A DNA stretch of 64,000 nucleotides, from contig CM056562.1 in the NCBI GenBank assembly GCA_029721515.1, positions 20,591,335 through 20,655,334 of the forward strand. The letters are read 5' to 3'. The stretch's first letter is position 1. Each line of letters starts with the position of its first letter. This stretch comes from Synanceia verrucosa. Taxonomy: Eukaryota > Chordata > Actinopteri > Perciformes > Synanceiidae. Shown here in pieces: positions 13,273-25,600 of the stretch. The position numbers were made by a program, and so were the translations under genes. The notes below the pieces were generated by a model. It was not told the DNA's origin and made no database searches. It was given only the letters and a program-made list of their open reading frames with translations.

Positions 13273-15487
13273 TCAGTGTGTGCAGCTTCGGCTAAAACCG
13301 TCAGTTTCCTCAGAATCAGGAAACTCCACAGGAGGTTTGCAGCAGCGACGGCCGGTCCTTCTCTGTCTGAATGGAGCAAACCGCGGCCATTTCTTTACCA
13401 CGTCAGCGTACTGATGATGTGTCGCTTCCTTACCCACCGGTGTTCGTTTCAGAGCACCTGAGAGGGGAAGCTAAACATTAGTACGCTAACAAAGACCAAG
13501 AAGATTTAAGTTTTTTTTGAGACATTTCACCTCTCATCCAAGAGGCTTCTTCAGTTCTGACTAGTAGAGAGTCCAGGCAAAAGTCTTGTTAGCTCACAAG
13601 TGTCTGGGATGGAGCTCAATAATCAATTTTATGGAGTTATATTTGTGCCACAAAAAACAAACTATCGGACAACCTTCTGATTACGATACAGTAAAAACCA
13701 AATTATGAAAAGCAACATGCCACAGCTTCAGGTGAGTAATGGATTTAGTTAAAAACAATTACTTTTACTTATTTAGGCCTACCATCCATATTACATCATA
13801 ACATCTTCTTTTCTATGTGTTTTATATCAGATATAGGTTAGGGTACTTATCTAATAGCAAAAAAAATAATTTCAAGTCTAATTTATGTGCGACTCAAAGT
13901 TTGAAAAGTAGAGAAAGTGGAGTTTCTTCCTGGAGATGGTGACAGAAGACATCAACCAAACAGCACAGAGGCTTTCCATCTATGAGGTGTGTTCCCCCCC
14001 AGGGGCCAACGGAGGGAGGAACAGATGATCACGATCATTTTTAACAAGAGGAAATGGTGCATTTGTAGGGAACTAAACATAAACAGTGTTTTACTAGGAT
14101 TGTTGGTTTCAGGACTTAGAATGTACTACCTTACTCATCCTTAAAGCTGACAGTAAATTGAGCCTCAGGTTTAATACTGTTCCTGTGTGGGGTCAATGCA
14201 GCTGATGTTATATTTCAGAAATTTGAGCAGCATCATCACTTACAGAAGAGGACCCCTTGGAGACGAGTGTTCCTGAAGCTTCACTTCAGGCCGCGGCCCA
14301 CCCAGTTCAGCTCAGAGCCGACAGCGGATGAAAGCACGGCCTGCATGAGGCCTTTCACAGCATCGCTGACCGTAGCGCCACCCATCCGTGACAGGTAAGA
14401 CACCTTGGATTTGGACAGCAGTTTCACAGCGGGTCTCTAGCATCACATCACACACAAACTGCACTATCTTAACTACCATTCTCTTCTGTGTCCCTGCATC
14501 ACCCAGCTGTCTTTCCATCTCGTCCAGCTGCTCCAGGCTCCTCAGAGGCAGATCCGCATCCTCTTCCTCATGGCCAATGTGACCCTGCAGTTGGGCCTGC
14601 AGATCCCTCAGCATGACCCACTGCCCCTGCTGCTCCTCTTTGATCTCCACCAGGAGGGCAATAATCTCTCCCTGAGCAGCTGTATCTAGAGAGGACAAGT
14701 TTATCGTAGAGATTATGGTTCAAGTTGACCAAGGAAGACCATCATGTGATATTTACCTTAGAGATACGTCAACTGAAGAAGAGGATGTTGATGCCATGAC
14801 CCAGAGCACAGGTTGTGTACAACTTAAGTCACGATGTTATTATAGCTAAGTGATCAAAACTGTGGCATGGGGCTCCATATTGACTTTTATTTACTGTTTT
14901 TTTGTATAATTGTATGCTTGTATCAACATATGCATCTTTATCTTTAACATGAGTTGTAGAGTGTGTGTGTGTGTGTATATGTATAAAAAATGTGAAAAGC
15001 ATCTACTACTAACTTTACCAAAAATACCACCGAATCATAAAATAAAATAAATGCAATATTCCAGAATAAAATAGATTATAATAAATAAATAATTTAAAAA
15101 GAGAACAGTGATCAGACAGACTGTAAAAAAAGGGAGCAGAAATAGTATTATTGCAACCCACTATGTTTTAAAAACTCTGCGTTGCTGTGTCAAGAGAGCA
15201 AATCCACTTCACTTAACGTTTTGCCGTGGATGAAGACAAATAGTTTTACCTGTGGAAGGAGCACTGAGTGAATTGTCAGCAGCTCCGGAGCTGCAGGCGC
15301 GGTAGGACAGCGGAGGCTCCACGCAGAATCTGACGTCCCCTCGCCGGGTCCCGTCTTTGAACTGATCCCCTGAGCGTCTGGAAACATGTTCAGTCAGACT
15401 GTGCATCTCATCGGACTCAACAGACGGTCTCTGGAGGGTATCCCGAGTAATGACTGCCATGTGTTTGTTTACAACATTCCTCCACAT
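13273..15487 (-). pseudogene. DUF4806-domain protein gene, interrupted by an in-frame TGA
   Basis: Four exons (15250-15487, 14477-14685, 14244-14403, 13273-13457) join in one frame of 264 codons including the final stop. The start may be the ATG at 15487 or an in-frame one at 15460. Exon 2 gives a glutamate-rich helix (LLVEIKEEQQGQWVMLRDLQ) followed by LPLRSLEQLDEMERQL. Exon 3 gives VSYLSRMGG and, further on, SELNWVGRGLK. Exon 4 gives ALKRTP, then KKWPRFAPFRQRRTGRR. This order of helix, GG motif, NWxGRG motif and C-terminal KKW motif is that of DUF4806 proteins, whose function is unknown. Codon 190 (14283-14281) is TGA directly after GRGLK, yet the frame stays family-like on both sides (SFRNTRLQGVLF). 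A CGA-to-TGA change is the simplest cause. Exon 3 uses an AAG acceptor. It may be a pseudogene, a null allele, an assembly error or a truncated protein of 189 aa. Confidence 0.7.
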
Positions 15488-15673
15488 ATGCCCCTTTTTG
15501 ATCCGCTTAACGTGTCTCTTCTGCTATCTTTGCTACATAGAAAATGTTAGCAGATGTTAAAACATATCCAGTGAGCTATGTCACGTTGAAGACACGTCAG
15601 AAAAATGTTGATGGAACGTTGGGTGTGATTGCTGAACTACATTACCCATAAGGCATCAGTCCACGTGCGCGCA

Positions 15674-15735
15674 AATCACACCTTGGTTTGTCTGTCTATA
15701 TATACAGTATATATAGACAGACAAACCAAGGTGTG

Positions 15736-15738
<3 letters not shown>
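15674..15738. repeat. 65-bp near-perfect palindrome
   Basis: Two 32-bp arms, AATCACACCTTGGTTTGTCT onward at 15674-15705 and the exact reverse complement at 15707-15738, are separated by a single A. Each inner part is TATATATAC/GTATATATA. The structure could fold into a long hairpin or cruciform. It begins about 190 bp upstream of the DUF4806 start codon and abuts the microsatellite on its right. It may be a small inverted-repeat element or the product of a repair event. Confidence 0.95.
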
Positions 15739-15777
<39 letters not shown>

Positions 15778-15814
15778 TATACTTATATATACATACACGT
15801 ATATACATATATAT

Positions 15815-15856
<42 letters not shown>

Positions 15857-15990
15857 TGTACATATGTGTGTATATACATATACATACATATACTGTACAT
15901 GTGTGTATATAAATATACATACATATATAGTGTACAACATATTTGCGGGCACACACACACTATACATATTTATATACATACACATACATA
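15739..15990. repeat. (TA)n / (CA)n compound microsatellite
   Basis: Long runs of TA are interrupted by CA, CATA and TGTG units. The runs create spurious Tyr/Ile-rich open frames on both strands, which are not genes. Confidence 0.95.
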
Positions 15991-16110
15991 AATAATAGTT
16001 TTCTCTATCTTTGCCTGGGATTTTTATTTTTTTCTCTTGTGGAGAAGAGGAAAAAAAAAAAGTAGCAATATGTATGATGTCCTGTTTATATCTGTTTGTC
16101 CAGCTTTGAA

Positions 16111-16200
16111 TGGCTGTAGCTCAGTGGGTAGAGTGGTGGTCCCTGAACCCCAGAGTCTATGGGTCATGTGTCCTTGAGAGGTCATAGGTCACCTGTTAAT
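16111..16200 (+). repeat. tRNA-derived SINE fragment
   Basis: GGCTGTAGCTCAGTGGGTAG followed by AGTGGTGGTCC matches a tRNA 5' half with box A, and TGTCCTTGAGAGGTCA lies about 50 bp downstream. This arrangement is common in degraded fish SINE-like repeats. A full cloverleaf is not present, so it is not a working tRNA. Confidence 0.55.
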
Positions 16201-16653
16201 GTACTCTTCTTTTTACTCATTATTTCAGGACAAGTCTATTTTGTGATTTGTGAACATGTTTACTGACTTTTCTCCACAGAGATAATATGAAGAAAAGGAA
16301 CGAAAAGAATCAGACCTCTGTATGAGCTGCAGGACTGTAAAAACTCTGACCAATCAACTGACACCTAAATCTCACTGTCAGATTTTCAAGTTTGAGGGGG
16401 CAGGGCTTTGGACGGAGCACTTTCAAAGTTATGGAGCTGAACACATACAGTAAGAAAAATACACTCAAAATCCCCAACATGAAATACACCTGCAATAATT
16501 TGGCAGCAATATCATGATATAAACTTTTAATACAAAGCACATATAAAGGACAAACGGTGAGAACGAGAAAGATTATAAAATGTCAATCAACAAAGGTGGA
16601 AATGAAGATGTAATAAGTCATGGTTGAAACAAAACAGTTTGTCAAACCAAACT

Positions 16654-19600
16654 TTAGATTTTTTTCTTCTTCTGGCGGAAAGGAGACTGAACGTTCCACT
16701 GCCTCGGTCCAGGAGATCTGAAACACAAGAGAGCAGAGTTTTAAATCATTGTTTCTGCATGTTTCATTTAAATTGAGGTACAAAAAAACAAAAAAAAACA
16801 AAAACAAAAAAGAAATATCATGCTGTATATTTTATTTGCAATGTCAAAGGTTAAGGCTGGTGATAGTTCATATGTTAATATGTGGAAGTAGTGCACTCAC
16901 TGCTGCTCACTTGGCTGCACATGAAGGATGCTGCTCTCAGTGATACCTGTGAGGACACAGATTGATGTAAACCTAAACCGCCGAAATACAAATTTAGAAA
17001 CCTCTATCCAGATTTTAATTCTGGTGGTTGATTCTTAATGAGAACAAACGGAGGTTGCCAGAACACCTAATTGGTGAGAATGATTGAGAAGTCAGAGTTG
17101 CTTACTTGTTCCTCGGTCACTGAAGATCGGACTGACTCTGTCTTGAAAAGTTAAATTGATCTGGATTCCTGGATCACAGGGAGGACAAATGGACAGGTGG
17201 GGTTAAAGTTGTGTGTGTGTGTGTAGGCAAGTTATCATCAATAAGGTAAGAACAGTAAAACGTCAAAATCTATAATACGAGTTAGATTGATGTGAGATCA
17301 ATCAAAAGGTGATCAGAAATAAACGTAACAAATAGTTGATGCATATAAGGTGCTGTGGGCTCGTACCTTTTGGTGTGCTGATGGCTCTGCCGTCCACAGC
17401 TCCTTTAGGAATCACTGGAAAACCAAATAAGAAAAAAAAAAGTCGATCAGTCACGAAGAACGTCGGATGAAAAACAGTCTGCATCGATTAAGTAAGGTGT
17501 TGGTGATAATCACAGAATCAAATTTCTGCAAATTTCTCTTTTAAAAATGCAAAATGATCTCATTAGATAATTTCACCATCAAAAGATGATCTGTTTGACG
17601 CTAACAGACTGGAGAAAAAAAAAAACAAAAACACATTTGGTTGATGAAGTGAAACGGTCCTTCAAATTCACAAAAATATTAAGTTTTCTCTTTTTTTTTT
17701 CCTGTTATGCGTGGCCTCTGACCCTTGAACTGTTAAAACCGTTTTCCTCACTGCTGCACTCAGTAGAAGTTCAGACTTCCCCTGAGCGTTTAAATCACAG
17801 ATTGACCCTCCAGCCTCCTGTACAGTGACCTACCTGTACTTTCCAGAGAGACTGATTTGGACTGGACGTGTTCCTCCTCTCTGGACCGGACCATGCGCCT
17901 GATAAAAAACACACACATTAGTTTTTTTCCCCTCACACACGTCATGCTACTCTACTGAAATAAATAGTGACACATACCTGTCAGTGAGTGACAGTCTGGC
18001 AGACGGGGGTTTTGGACGTGGCGGCTGAGGTGTGGCGAAGGTTAACTGGAGGAGGGGCCTGGACCTGACAGGAGAGCCCTGGACTGAACGCTGAGGACAG
18101 AGCACAATCACTGTGACGCCTTCACTGACTGTGGGGAACCCAGTGACTCTGAGGCCTGCGCTACTTTTTATGGAATAATTTAAAAGAATCAACAGCCTGT
18201 GCTATATTGCTGCTTTTCGCTTCATATGACAGCAGCTGCAGACCTATCAGAAGACAAACTGAAGTGCTTGATTAAATTATTATTTTATAACAGAAACTCA
18301 TCAGGAATTAATGGTGATATAAGGTCAACATAAACAATAAATAAGTTGCCAAAAAGTAACTAATTTACTTTCTATTGACTAATCAATTAACTGACTAAAA
18401 GTTTCAGCTCAAAATATGATTTTCCAGTACAATTTATTTGAATATGAATGTTGTAATAAGAGAGAAACAGTAAATGTATAAAATTAGAATACAGAGTTTT
18501 CATATTTAATCACCTTCAGTTCTTAGTTCTTATCTCTGCACTACATTTACATATATATGTATATAGGTTTACGTTTATATGTCTATATGTCATGCACCAA
18601 ATTAAACTCCTTGTTTGTGTGAATGTGTTTGGCAATAAACTTGTTTCTGATTCTGATAAAACAACTTCTCACATATTCATCCATCATTCTAAAAAAAAAT
18701 AAATAAATAAATAAGGTAAATATTGTGGACTCATTTTGCATAATCTATCAGGTTTATTTAAAAGCTATTGAGTATTGGTATTACGTGTTGACAAAAACAA
18801 TATTTCAGATTGATAGATAAGTGTGTGTGTTCTGACCTGTGTTGTGGTTGTCATGGCATTGCCTGTCAAGCTGCAGTTGCCTATCTGTTCCTCTATCTCT
18901 CGCTCCTTTTCAGCCGTCTGCAGAGCAAACTCCAGCTCAGCCGCCAGCTGCTCATCTCCAGAGAAAAACTCCTTCACCTCGTTACGGTAGTCCTGCATCG
19001 TCACCTGATGGCAACAATGGCGTCAAACTGGCAGCCTCAAAAGGGCTTCAAGTTTCCAGAACTTGCTCTTTTCAAGTCCCTCCACTTTACCTCTTCAATA
19101 ACAATGACAGAGATGTTAGATGAACATGACAAGCTGCAATGCTTGAACCCAGTAGCTAATGCAATTCAATACAGTCGTCCTGCAATGAGCACTGCCACGT
19201 TTGATCTTTTTTTTCTTACAATGCATCGTTCTCACATAAGAAAGCAGGGCGGCTCCATGCGTCTGTGCTGTGGTCTCACCTGAAGGTAGCCCATGAGGTC
19301 TCTGAGGACAGGAGAGCGTTTCTGCTCCAGCAGATTCTTCAGGCTGATGATGAGAGGAACTGTGTTTTCTATGAAGGCCTTCTTCTGGACCTGTTGACCA
19401 CAGCAGGAAGCTGAGAGGAGCTCACCTGAACGCTTGTGCAACTGTATTTAACAGCTTCTAGTACTTTCTACAAGGAAACCACATTATATCATCAAATGAT
19501 GGGGCTGACTCCAACCACTGACCACAATAAAAGTGATGGGAGTACTTTGGAGAATTTAGTTACAGGCACCTAGAGCTGTGCGATATGGACAAAATTGTAT

Positions 19601-22600
19601 ATCCCAATAACAATATATATATACAATATACTGTAGTGTGTTTTTCTGATGCAATGTCACTGGTAACATTATTTTCACTTTCCACTGCACTCTCCTCTGT
19701 AGTGTAATCAGTGATATATCCCCAATATGCTTTTATTCTGAAGGCTTACTTTGAGAGACACTTTTAAATGATGAAAACTAAAACCGTTAATACAACTTGA
19801 AACATCACAAAGTGGGGTTTTAATGGACATTTAATTTCATTCTTCCCATGTGCAGTGCAGTTATTGATGTTAAATAATTTTGTGTAATGTACTGTACATA
19901 TTTGCATTGTAAGAGCGTGTTTTTGGGTATTTTATTTACAGTTTCACAAGAATGTAAGGAAAGGCACTGTTTGAAAGCTACTTAAGACAACTCAGTAAAC
20001 AGCCCTCAACTTCACTGATACGTCTGATATCATTTATCCTTTCCATACGTGTTTAGCTATCTGTCGCTTCTTGAAGAGCCACATAAGCAGATGACGGAAG
20101 GAACTAAACATGTATTCTCTCCATCAGCCAGCAGGGGATGATACTGGTAGTTTCAAAAAGAAGTCTGTACTGCAGTCTGTGGGAAAACATTTTCTCTCCT
20201 GTTGTATTACCTCTGTAAAGACTATCTGAATGGTTAGGGTTTAAATAATGTTTTAATACATCATAGTGTTGATTTAATGAATTATAGTCAAATATATAGT
20301 GAAAATAACATAAATCTGGGGGGGTCCTGATTTATCCCTAATTTATTGTGAGTAATGTACTGCTGAGTAATTAGAATAGTAAAGGACTGAAATTTTAAAG
20401 CTCAGTCAAAGTTGCTCACCTGAGACAACACCTTCTTCCGTGTGGCCTGCTGGACAGCCTTTGCCATGGTGGCCATGTTTCCCTCGTCTGCTTCCTCTGG
20501 ATCCTCTGCTGCTGACGTAGATGTGGCCTGCAGCTTCATCTCCTTCAGACTTAAGATGTTGAAGGTCTCCGATAAAATCTCAGCTCCATCTGCATCCAAA
20601 GGCAGCTCCTCGTCTGCAAAGCATGCTAGGATAAGACAAAAGGAAGTGATTAGGTTCGATTAGGATTTCCTTTTGTTCAGGTAGATACTGCTCCAGGTCC
20701 AAATAGGTCAGAAACCTTGAGAAACAACTCACAAAGTAATCCGTTAAGATATTCATATAACAGCTTTTAATGAAGAACAGCAAGGAACCAATGGTTCTCT
20801 ACACAAGGGCTTCTGAGCTCTGGCTTTGATTCTCAGTCCACACACCCAGGATGGTCTGGTTGATCCTCATGGAGATGTTGAAGCGCTGGGCGTCTGTGAA
20901 ATGCTCCAACAGGAAGCGGTAGATCCGGAAACGCTTCTCACGGTGCTGAGCTCCTTTCAGGGAGAACCGAACCTTTTCTCTGCATAGAATGTGAGGAGTA
21001 AGCCAATGAATGAACAAAAAGTACCTCACGAATACTGTTAGAAGAAGAAGTATACTGTATTTACTTATTATTTAAATAAGAGCACAGGTGAGTTTAAAGA
21101 GTCGTCTTTGAATGATATCCATGCATCAATACCTCTCACTCTGAGGGAACTTATTGTAGGTCTTGTGTTTGTTGTAGGAGCTGAAGTGGAAGATGCACTC
21201 GATGAAGTGATGGCTGAACATTTCTGGGTTCTTCTTCAGCAGCAGGTGGAGCAGACAGTATTCGCACAGACTGGGACAGGAAACAGGAAGTACAAATATT
21301 AGCTCTATCCTCTGTCAGGGGAGAACATTCAGCACTCATATACTATGACTGATATGGAGAAGATATGTGTGCACGCGCATTATCATGTCATGGGAAACCC
21401 AAAAAATATCTCAGCCCTTCATACATCATGCAACCCTGGTCGAATTGATTGCTAAAGTGCCACAACACAGGACATTGCTGCTGCTTTTCCCAAACTTTGG
21501 TGCCGACAGTTATCTTAAGGTCAGCATAGTTTCAAAATCTGATCTTCCCCATCATGTTTCTATCTATGCAGTGTGGTTCACCTGGCAATGGCAGGGACAG
21601 GGTCGACCAGCACCACCATACAGCGAAAGAACAGGGAGCCCTTCCATTTCACAAATTCCTCCTAGAAACAAGAAGAGAGAGAAAAACATCCATCGGTGCA
21701 GAATCTTCCACTATAATCGTTCGCCCCATAACTTAGGATTCCATATTTTTCAGTCCACTGAAGAAAAATGAAATTGGGCTTGATGTTGATATTCGAATGT
21801 GTACCTGGAGCAGGTTGGTCAGCATGATGAGAGTCTGCTCTCTGATCACAGCTTCATCGTCTCGCAGACAAGCGGAGATGTTGGGGATGTAGTGATCCAC
21901 GATGTTTGTGTATCGAACACACAGGTCACACATAACAACCACCACGTTGTTGCGCACGGCAACCTCTGTGCCAACCTCCAGCTCCCTGGCAAACACCGGC
22001 AGGTACTTCTGGACCAACTCCTCATGCTGCAGACACAATTTACCTGAGCCGAAGTGAGGAGAGGAAACGTTAAATCAATGGTGAAAGTAGGGGTGGGCGG
22101 TATAAACTGTATACGTCACAATAAAAATTCATCCAGTGGTAGAGATTTTGGGTTATACCTGCCTATCGCAGTTAACCTAATCCCCATGCATGTTTCCGTC
22201 AACACTGTGTTCCATGTGTCGGACCTTCAAGCTGCTCTGGCAGCTCTAATAAACACACAGGAGTCTTTCCAACAAATGTACAGAATCTGCACAGATAGTA
22301 GGCTAAATCGCAGCACCAACTAGCCGCCTGTCATGCATGCCCAATCAAATTCCACATATTTTTGTGTCACCATATGCACGCAAATTTCCTCCCGAAAACA
22401 CTCGTCTAAATGCGGAATAAAAAGTGAAGACGTGAGGCAACTTTTCTTCTGTTCGTCATATAAACGTAGCCTTAGTGCCGAGTGGTAGCCCATCAGACGT
22501 CTAATGTAGGGAGGCAATGCGACCCGTTGTGTCCAAAACCTGTGGACACGTACCATCATCACTGAAAGAGACAAAGAAGAGGCAGCTTCGCTGAGAGGAC

Positions 22601-25600
22601 AGTTTACCTAAAGTGATGACTCCATGAGCTCTGACGCTGGTAGGCAGAGAGTTTGCTTTGAACTGGGACAAAGGCAACGATGCTGGCAGCTCCTCCAGAC
22701 AGTCTGTCAACGACCAACACAAAGAACAAGTCTGCCATGTTATCACAAATCCATATTTTCCTTAATTGTAATTTCACACCCTGTGGATTTATTTCATAAA
22801 TGTCCCTCTTGCCCACCTGCCAGTTTATCAGAATGTGTCGTCATGACAGATTCCACCAGCAGAATCGTCCTTTTGCTGACCTTGGCAGGACAGTGAAGTG
22901 ACGCCACACCCAGAGTGTGGAGGTGTTTTATCTAGAAGAGAGCACACTCAGTTACATCATAAGCACAACTGTAGCTGTCTGACAGTCGTGCAAATTTCTG
23001 GACACTTTCAGCTTCCACAAGCTGTTTCGTCACCTAAAAAAATCCAGCTTCCACAAATCGATAATGCAAACTGTCCAGCAGCAAAGACATTTAGTCACCT
23101 CAATCTTTCTCTGTGATCATTTATTTTAAATGTTAATATGGCTGCAGAACCTGGACAGTTGGTTTTATCACCACAGTGCAGCTGCTTACATCAATAACTG
23201 TTTCAGACTCTTTCAGTTGTCAACAACAGAAAAACACACAGCTACAGTATGAGGTGAATTCAGCTGTATTAAATCACAGTCACAGAGCCTATCCAGTCAC
23301 AGACGCCACAACTTTCTCTGAGCAGCACTGGGTTTTGAGAATCATGTGCTGCTGTATGCAATATGGACATGTGTGTAAGTCAAACAAGATGAGTCATTCT
23401 TGACAGAAACAGACATGGTAAACAAGTGAAGGTTTCAAGCTCACCATCAGCTCTTCATTGAGGTTCTGTGCCCCGTTTTCACTCAGCATGATGGTGGCTA
23501 AATAAGATTCACACACTGACACCAGCTCACCACAGTGCTGGTTCAGAAAAGCCTGAAGAAAACAAGTGAACACTGGTTTGCTGTGTGAACTGTATGTCAG
23601 TATTTATAAAGTGAAAATGCAACCTCTCCAACCTGAGTCTGTTTGATGTCTTCACTGTGGCCAAATTGAAACAGAGTCTCCACAGCAGCACAGATCACCT
23701 CCAGAGACAAAGCAAAAGTCTTCAACCAAGACATCAGCTCATCTACAGAGAGAGAGAAGTATAATTATTCTTTTACTAGATATGATCCATAACATCACTG
23801 TTAAACTGGAGATGCATTTCTATACAGCTACTGTACCCCTTCATCCTTCCTAAACAAACTATCCATCAGCACACAAACGCATGTTGACGACATGCTGTAT
23901 GTAATGATAAACAAATTATCAGACAACTACCCAGTGTAAGGAGCTTGTCTCTGCTGTCCTAAATGAACAGTATTGAGGATTACCAAAGTATGTTTTTATG
24001 CTTCTTAATGGTTCATCCACCAGTATGTGTGCACTCTTTAATCAAAATGATGTTTTTCATTACCAACTATCCTGGCCTTGGTATCGTCATTCAAACGCGT
24101 AGCAATGTCTCCCATCACACACAATATGTGACAGCAGGTTGTCACATTTACATCCTTTGATCTAAGAGCAAAAATAAAGAAGTAAAAACCATCAATGACG
24201 GAAACTGAAAATTAAATATTACAATGCCAGCCCTCCATTTCCCTCACCTGATCATGCTGTCCCAGGTGTCCAGGATCTTCTCGTAGGGCAGCATCGGGGA
24301 CGAAGGGACAACCTTGGAGAGCAGCAGCCAGGCCCCTTCGGCGTGATCGGCGTCGGTGTGTGAAATCAAGTTTTTGACAAACGTCTGCGTAAACTTGTTC
24401 TGTTTGGACCAGATGGTGAAGGCCCTGCTGAAATATCGGCTGGAGACCAGGGATTTAAAAATAAATAACAGTAACAGTAACAGCAGTACAAGCAATAACA
24501 CTATCTGAAGGTTGGTAAAGATGGCTTTGAAATGACAGAGAATAACCAATATTCCCAGCTAATATCAGTGCATACCGATCATTATTTCATACAATTTCTG
24601 CTGTATTACTTTTTTTTTTATTGTACCGTATTACATGCTCTTTATTCTTTCATGAAACACAGACTGGACAGAATGTAGTTGGTTTAACCTGAGGTTCCGG
24701 CACTCCTTACAGAGCATGCCCAGCAGGTCCCAGGCCAGCCTCTGACCAGCATCAAGGTGGCGACTGGCAGAGTAGGGCCTGACCTGGCAGAGCAGCACCT
24801 GGTCCAGAGCCTCCAGGGCCTTGTCCTGCACTGAGCTCTCAGTGTCCACCACAGCTGGCACCACACCCTGCAGCCACGCCTTCTGCACCACACCGCATTC
24901 TGGTTTAGCCTGGTCAGAGGAAGTAACAGTAACTTTAGTCCACTGTGCAACACATTCCTGTCTCATCACCAGATGTTTGGACAGGTACTCAGCATTCAAC
25001 ATGTTTTGCTATTTAGTCAGATTGAGACTCACAGTGAGCAGCTCTCCTAAGCACTGCAGGGCCTTCTTTTTCACAGACACAGCCGGGTCTCTGCAGCGCT
25101 CTGACAGCGTAGCCAGGTTCTCCGAGCTCATCTGGATCACATTGTGTTTCAGGAGACCCAACAGGGCCTGAGGAGGGACGGCAGAGCACAGAGGTTAAAC
25201 GTCATCTGTGCATCTCTTTGCTGACCACGAGCATACTGCACAAGATCATACACATATAGTGGTGATTGATCAGATATTGTGCTCATCATTATTTGCATTT
25301 GAAATATGTTTCCTTTACCTGCAGGGCAGATTTTCTCACGTTCGTGTTTGAGTTTTCTACACGCCGCAGGAGAAGAGCCAGGTTCTCTTTGGCTGCATTG
25401 AAAATAGGAAAATAAAACATATTTGAGTCAATGTCTGACTTTGAGGGAAAAAAAATCCACATCTACAAATATGTAAACAGTTCTTGTAGATCCATTTACA
25501 AAATGCTATGCAAAATACTCAATAAGAGCAATAAAATGCATTTTAATGGTTTGTCACACCGTCACAGTCGAATCCCTCAGCAGCGGTGATCTCTACAGTC

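Noticed and set aside
14312..14476. Continuation of the exon 2 open frame through to 14312
   Set aside because: It reads through a GT...AG intron and loses the DUF4806 motif that appears when the intron is removed.
15676..15985. Long Tyr/Ile-rich open frames on both strands
   Set aside because: They are translations of the TA/CA microsatellite.
16654..16807. Open frame ISWTEAVERSVSFPPEEE as the NCAPD3 end
   Set aside because: Another frame of the same exon gives SPGPRQWNVQSPFRQ and a stop, matching the human QWNVRSP tail and the splice phase.
18810..19283. 157-codon plus-strand open frame
   Set aside because: It is antisense to NCAPD3 exon 29, whose frame matches the family; the plus frame matches nothing.
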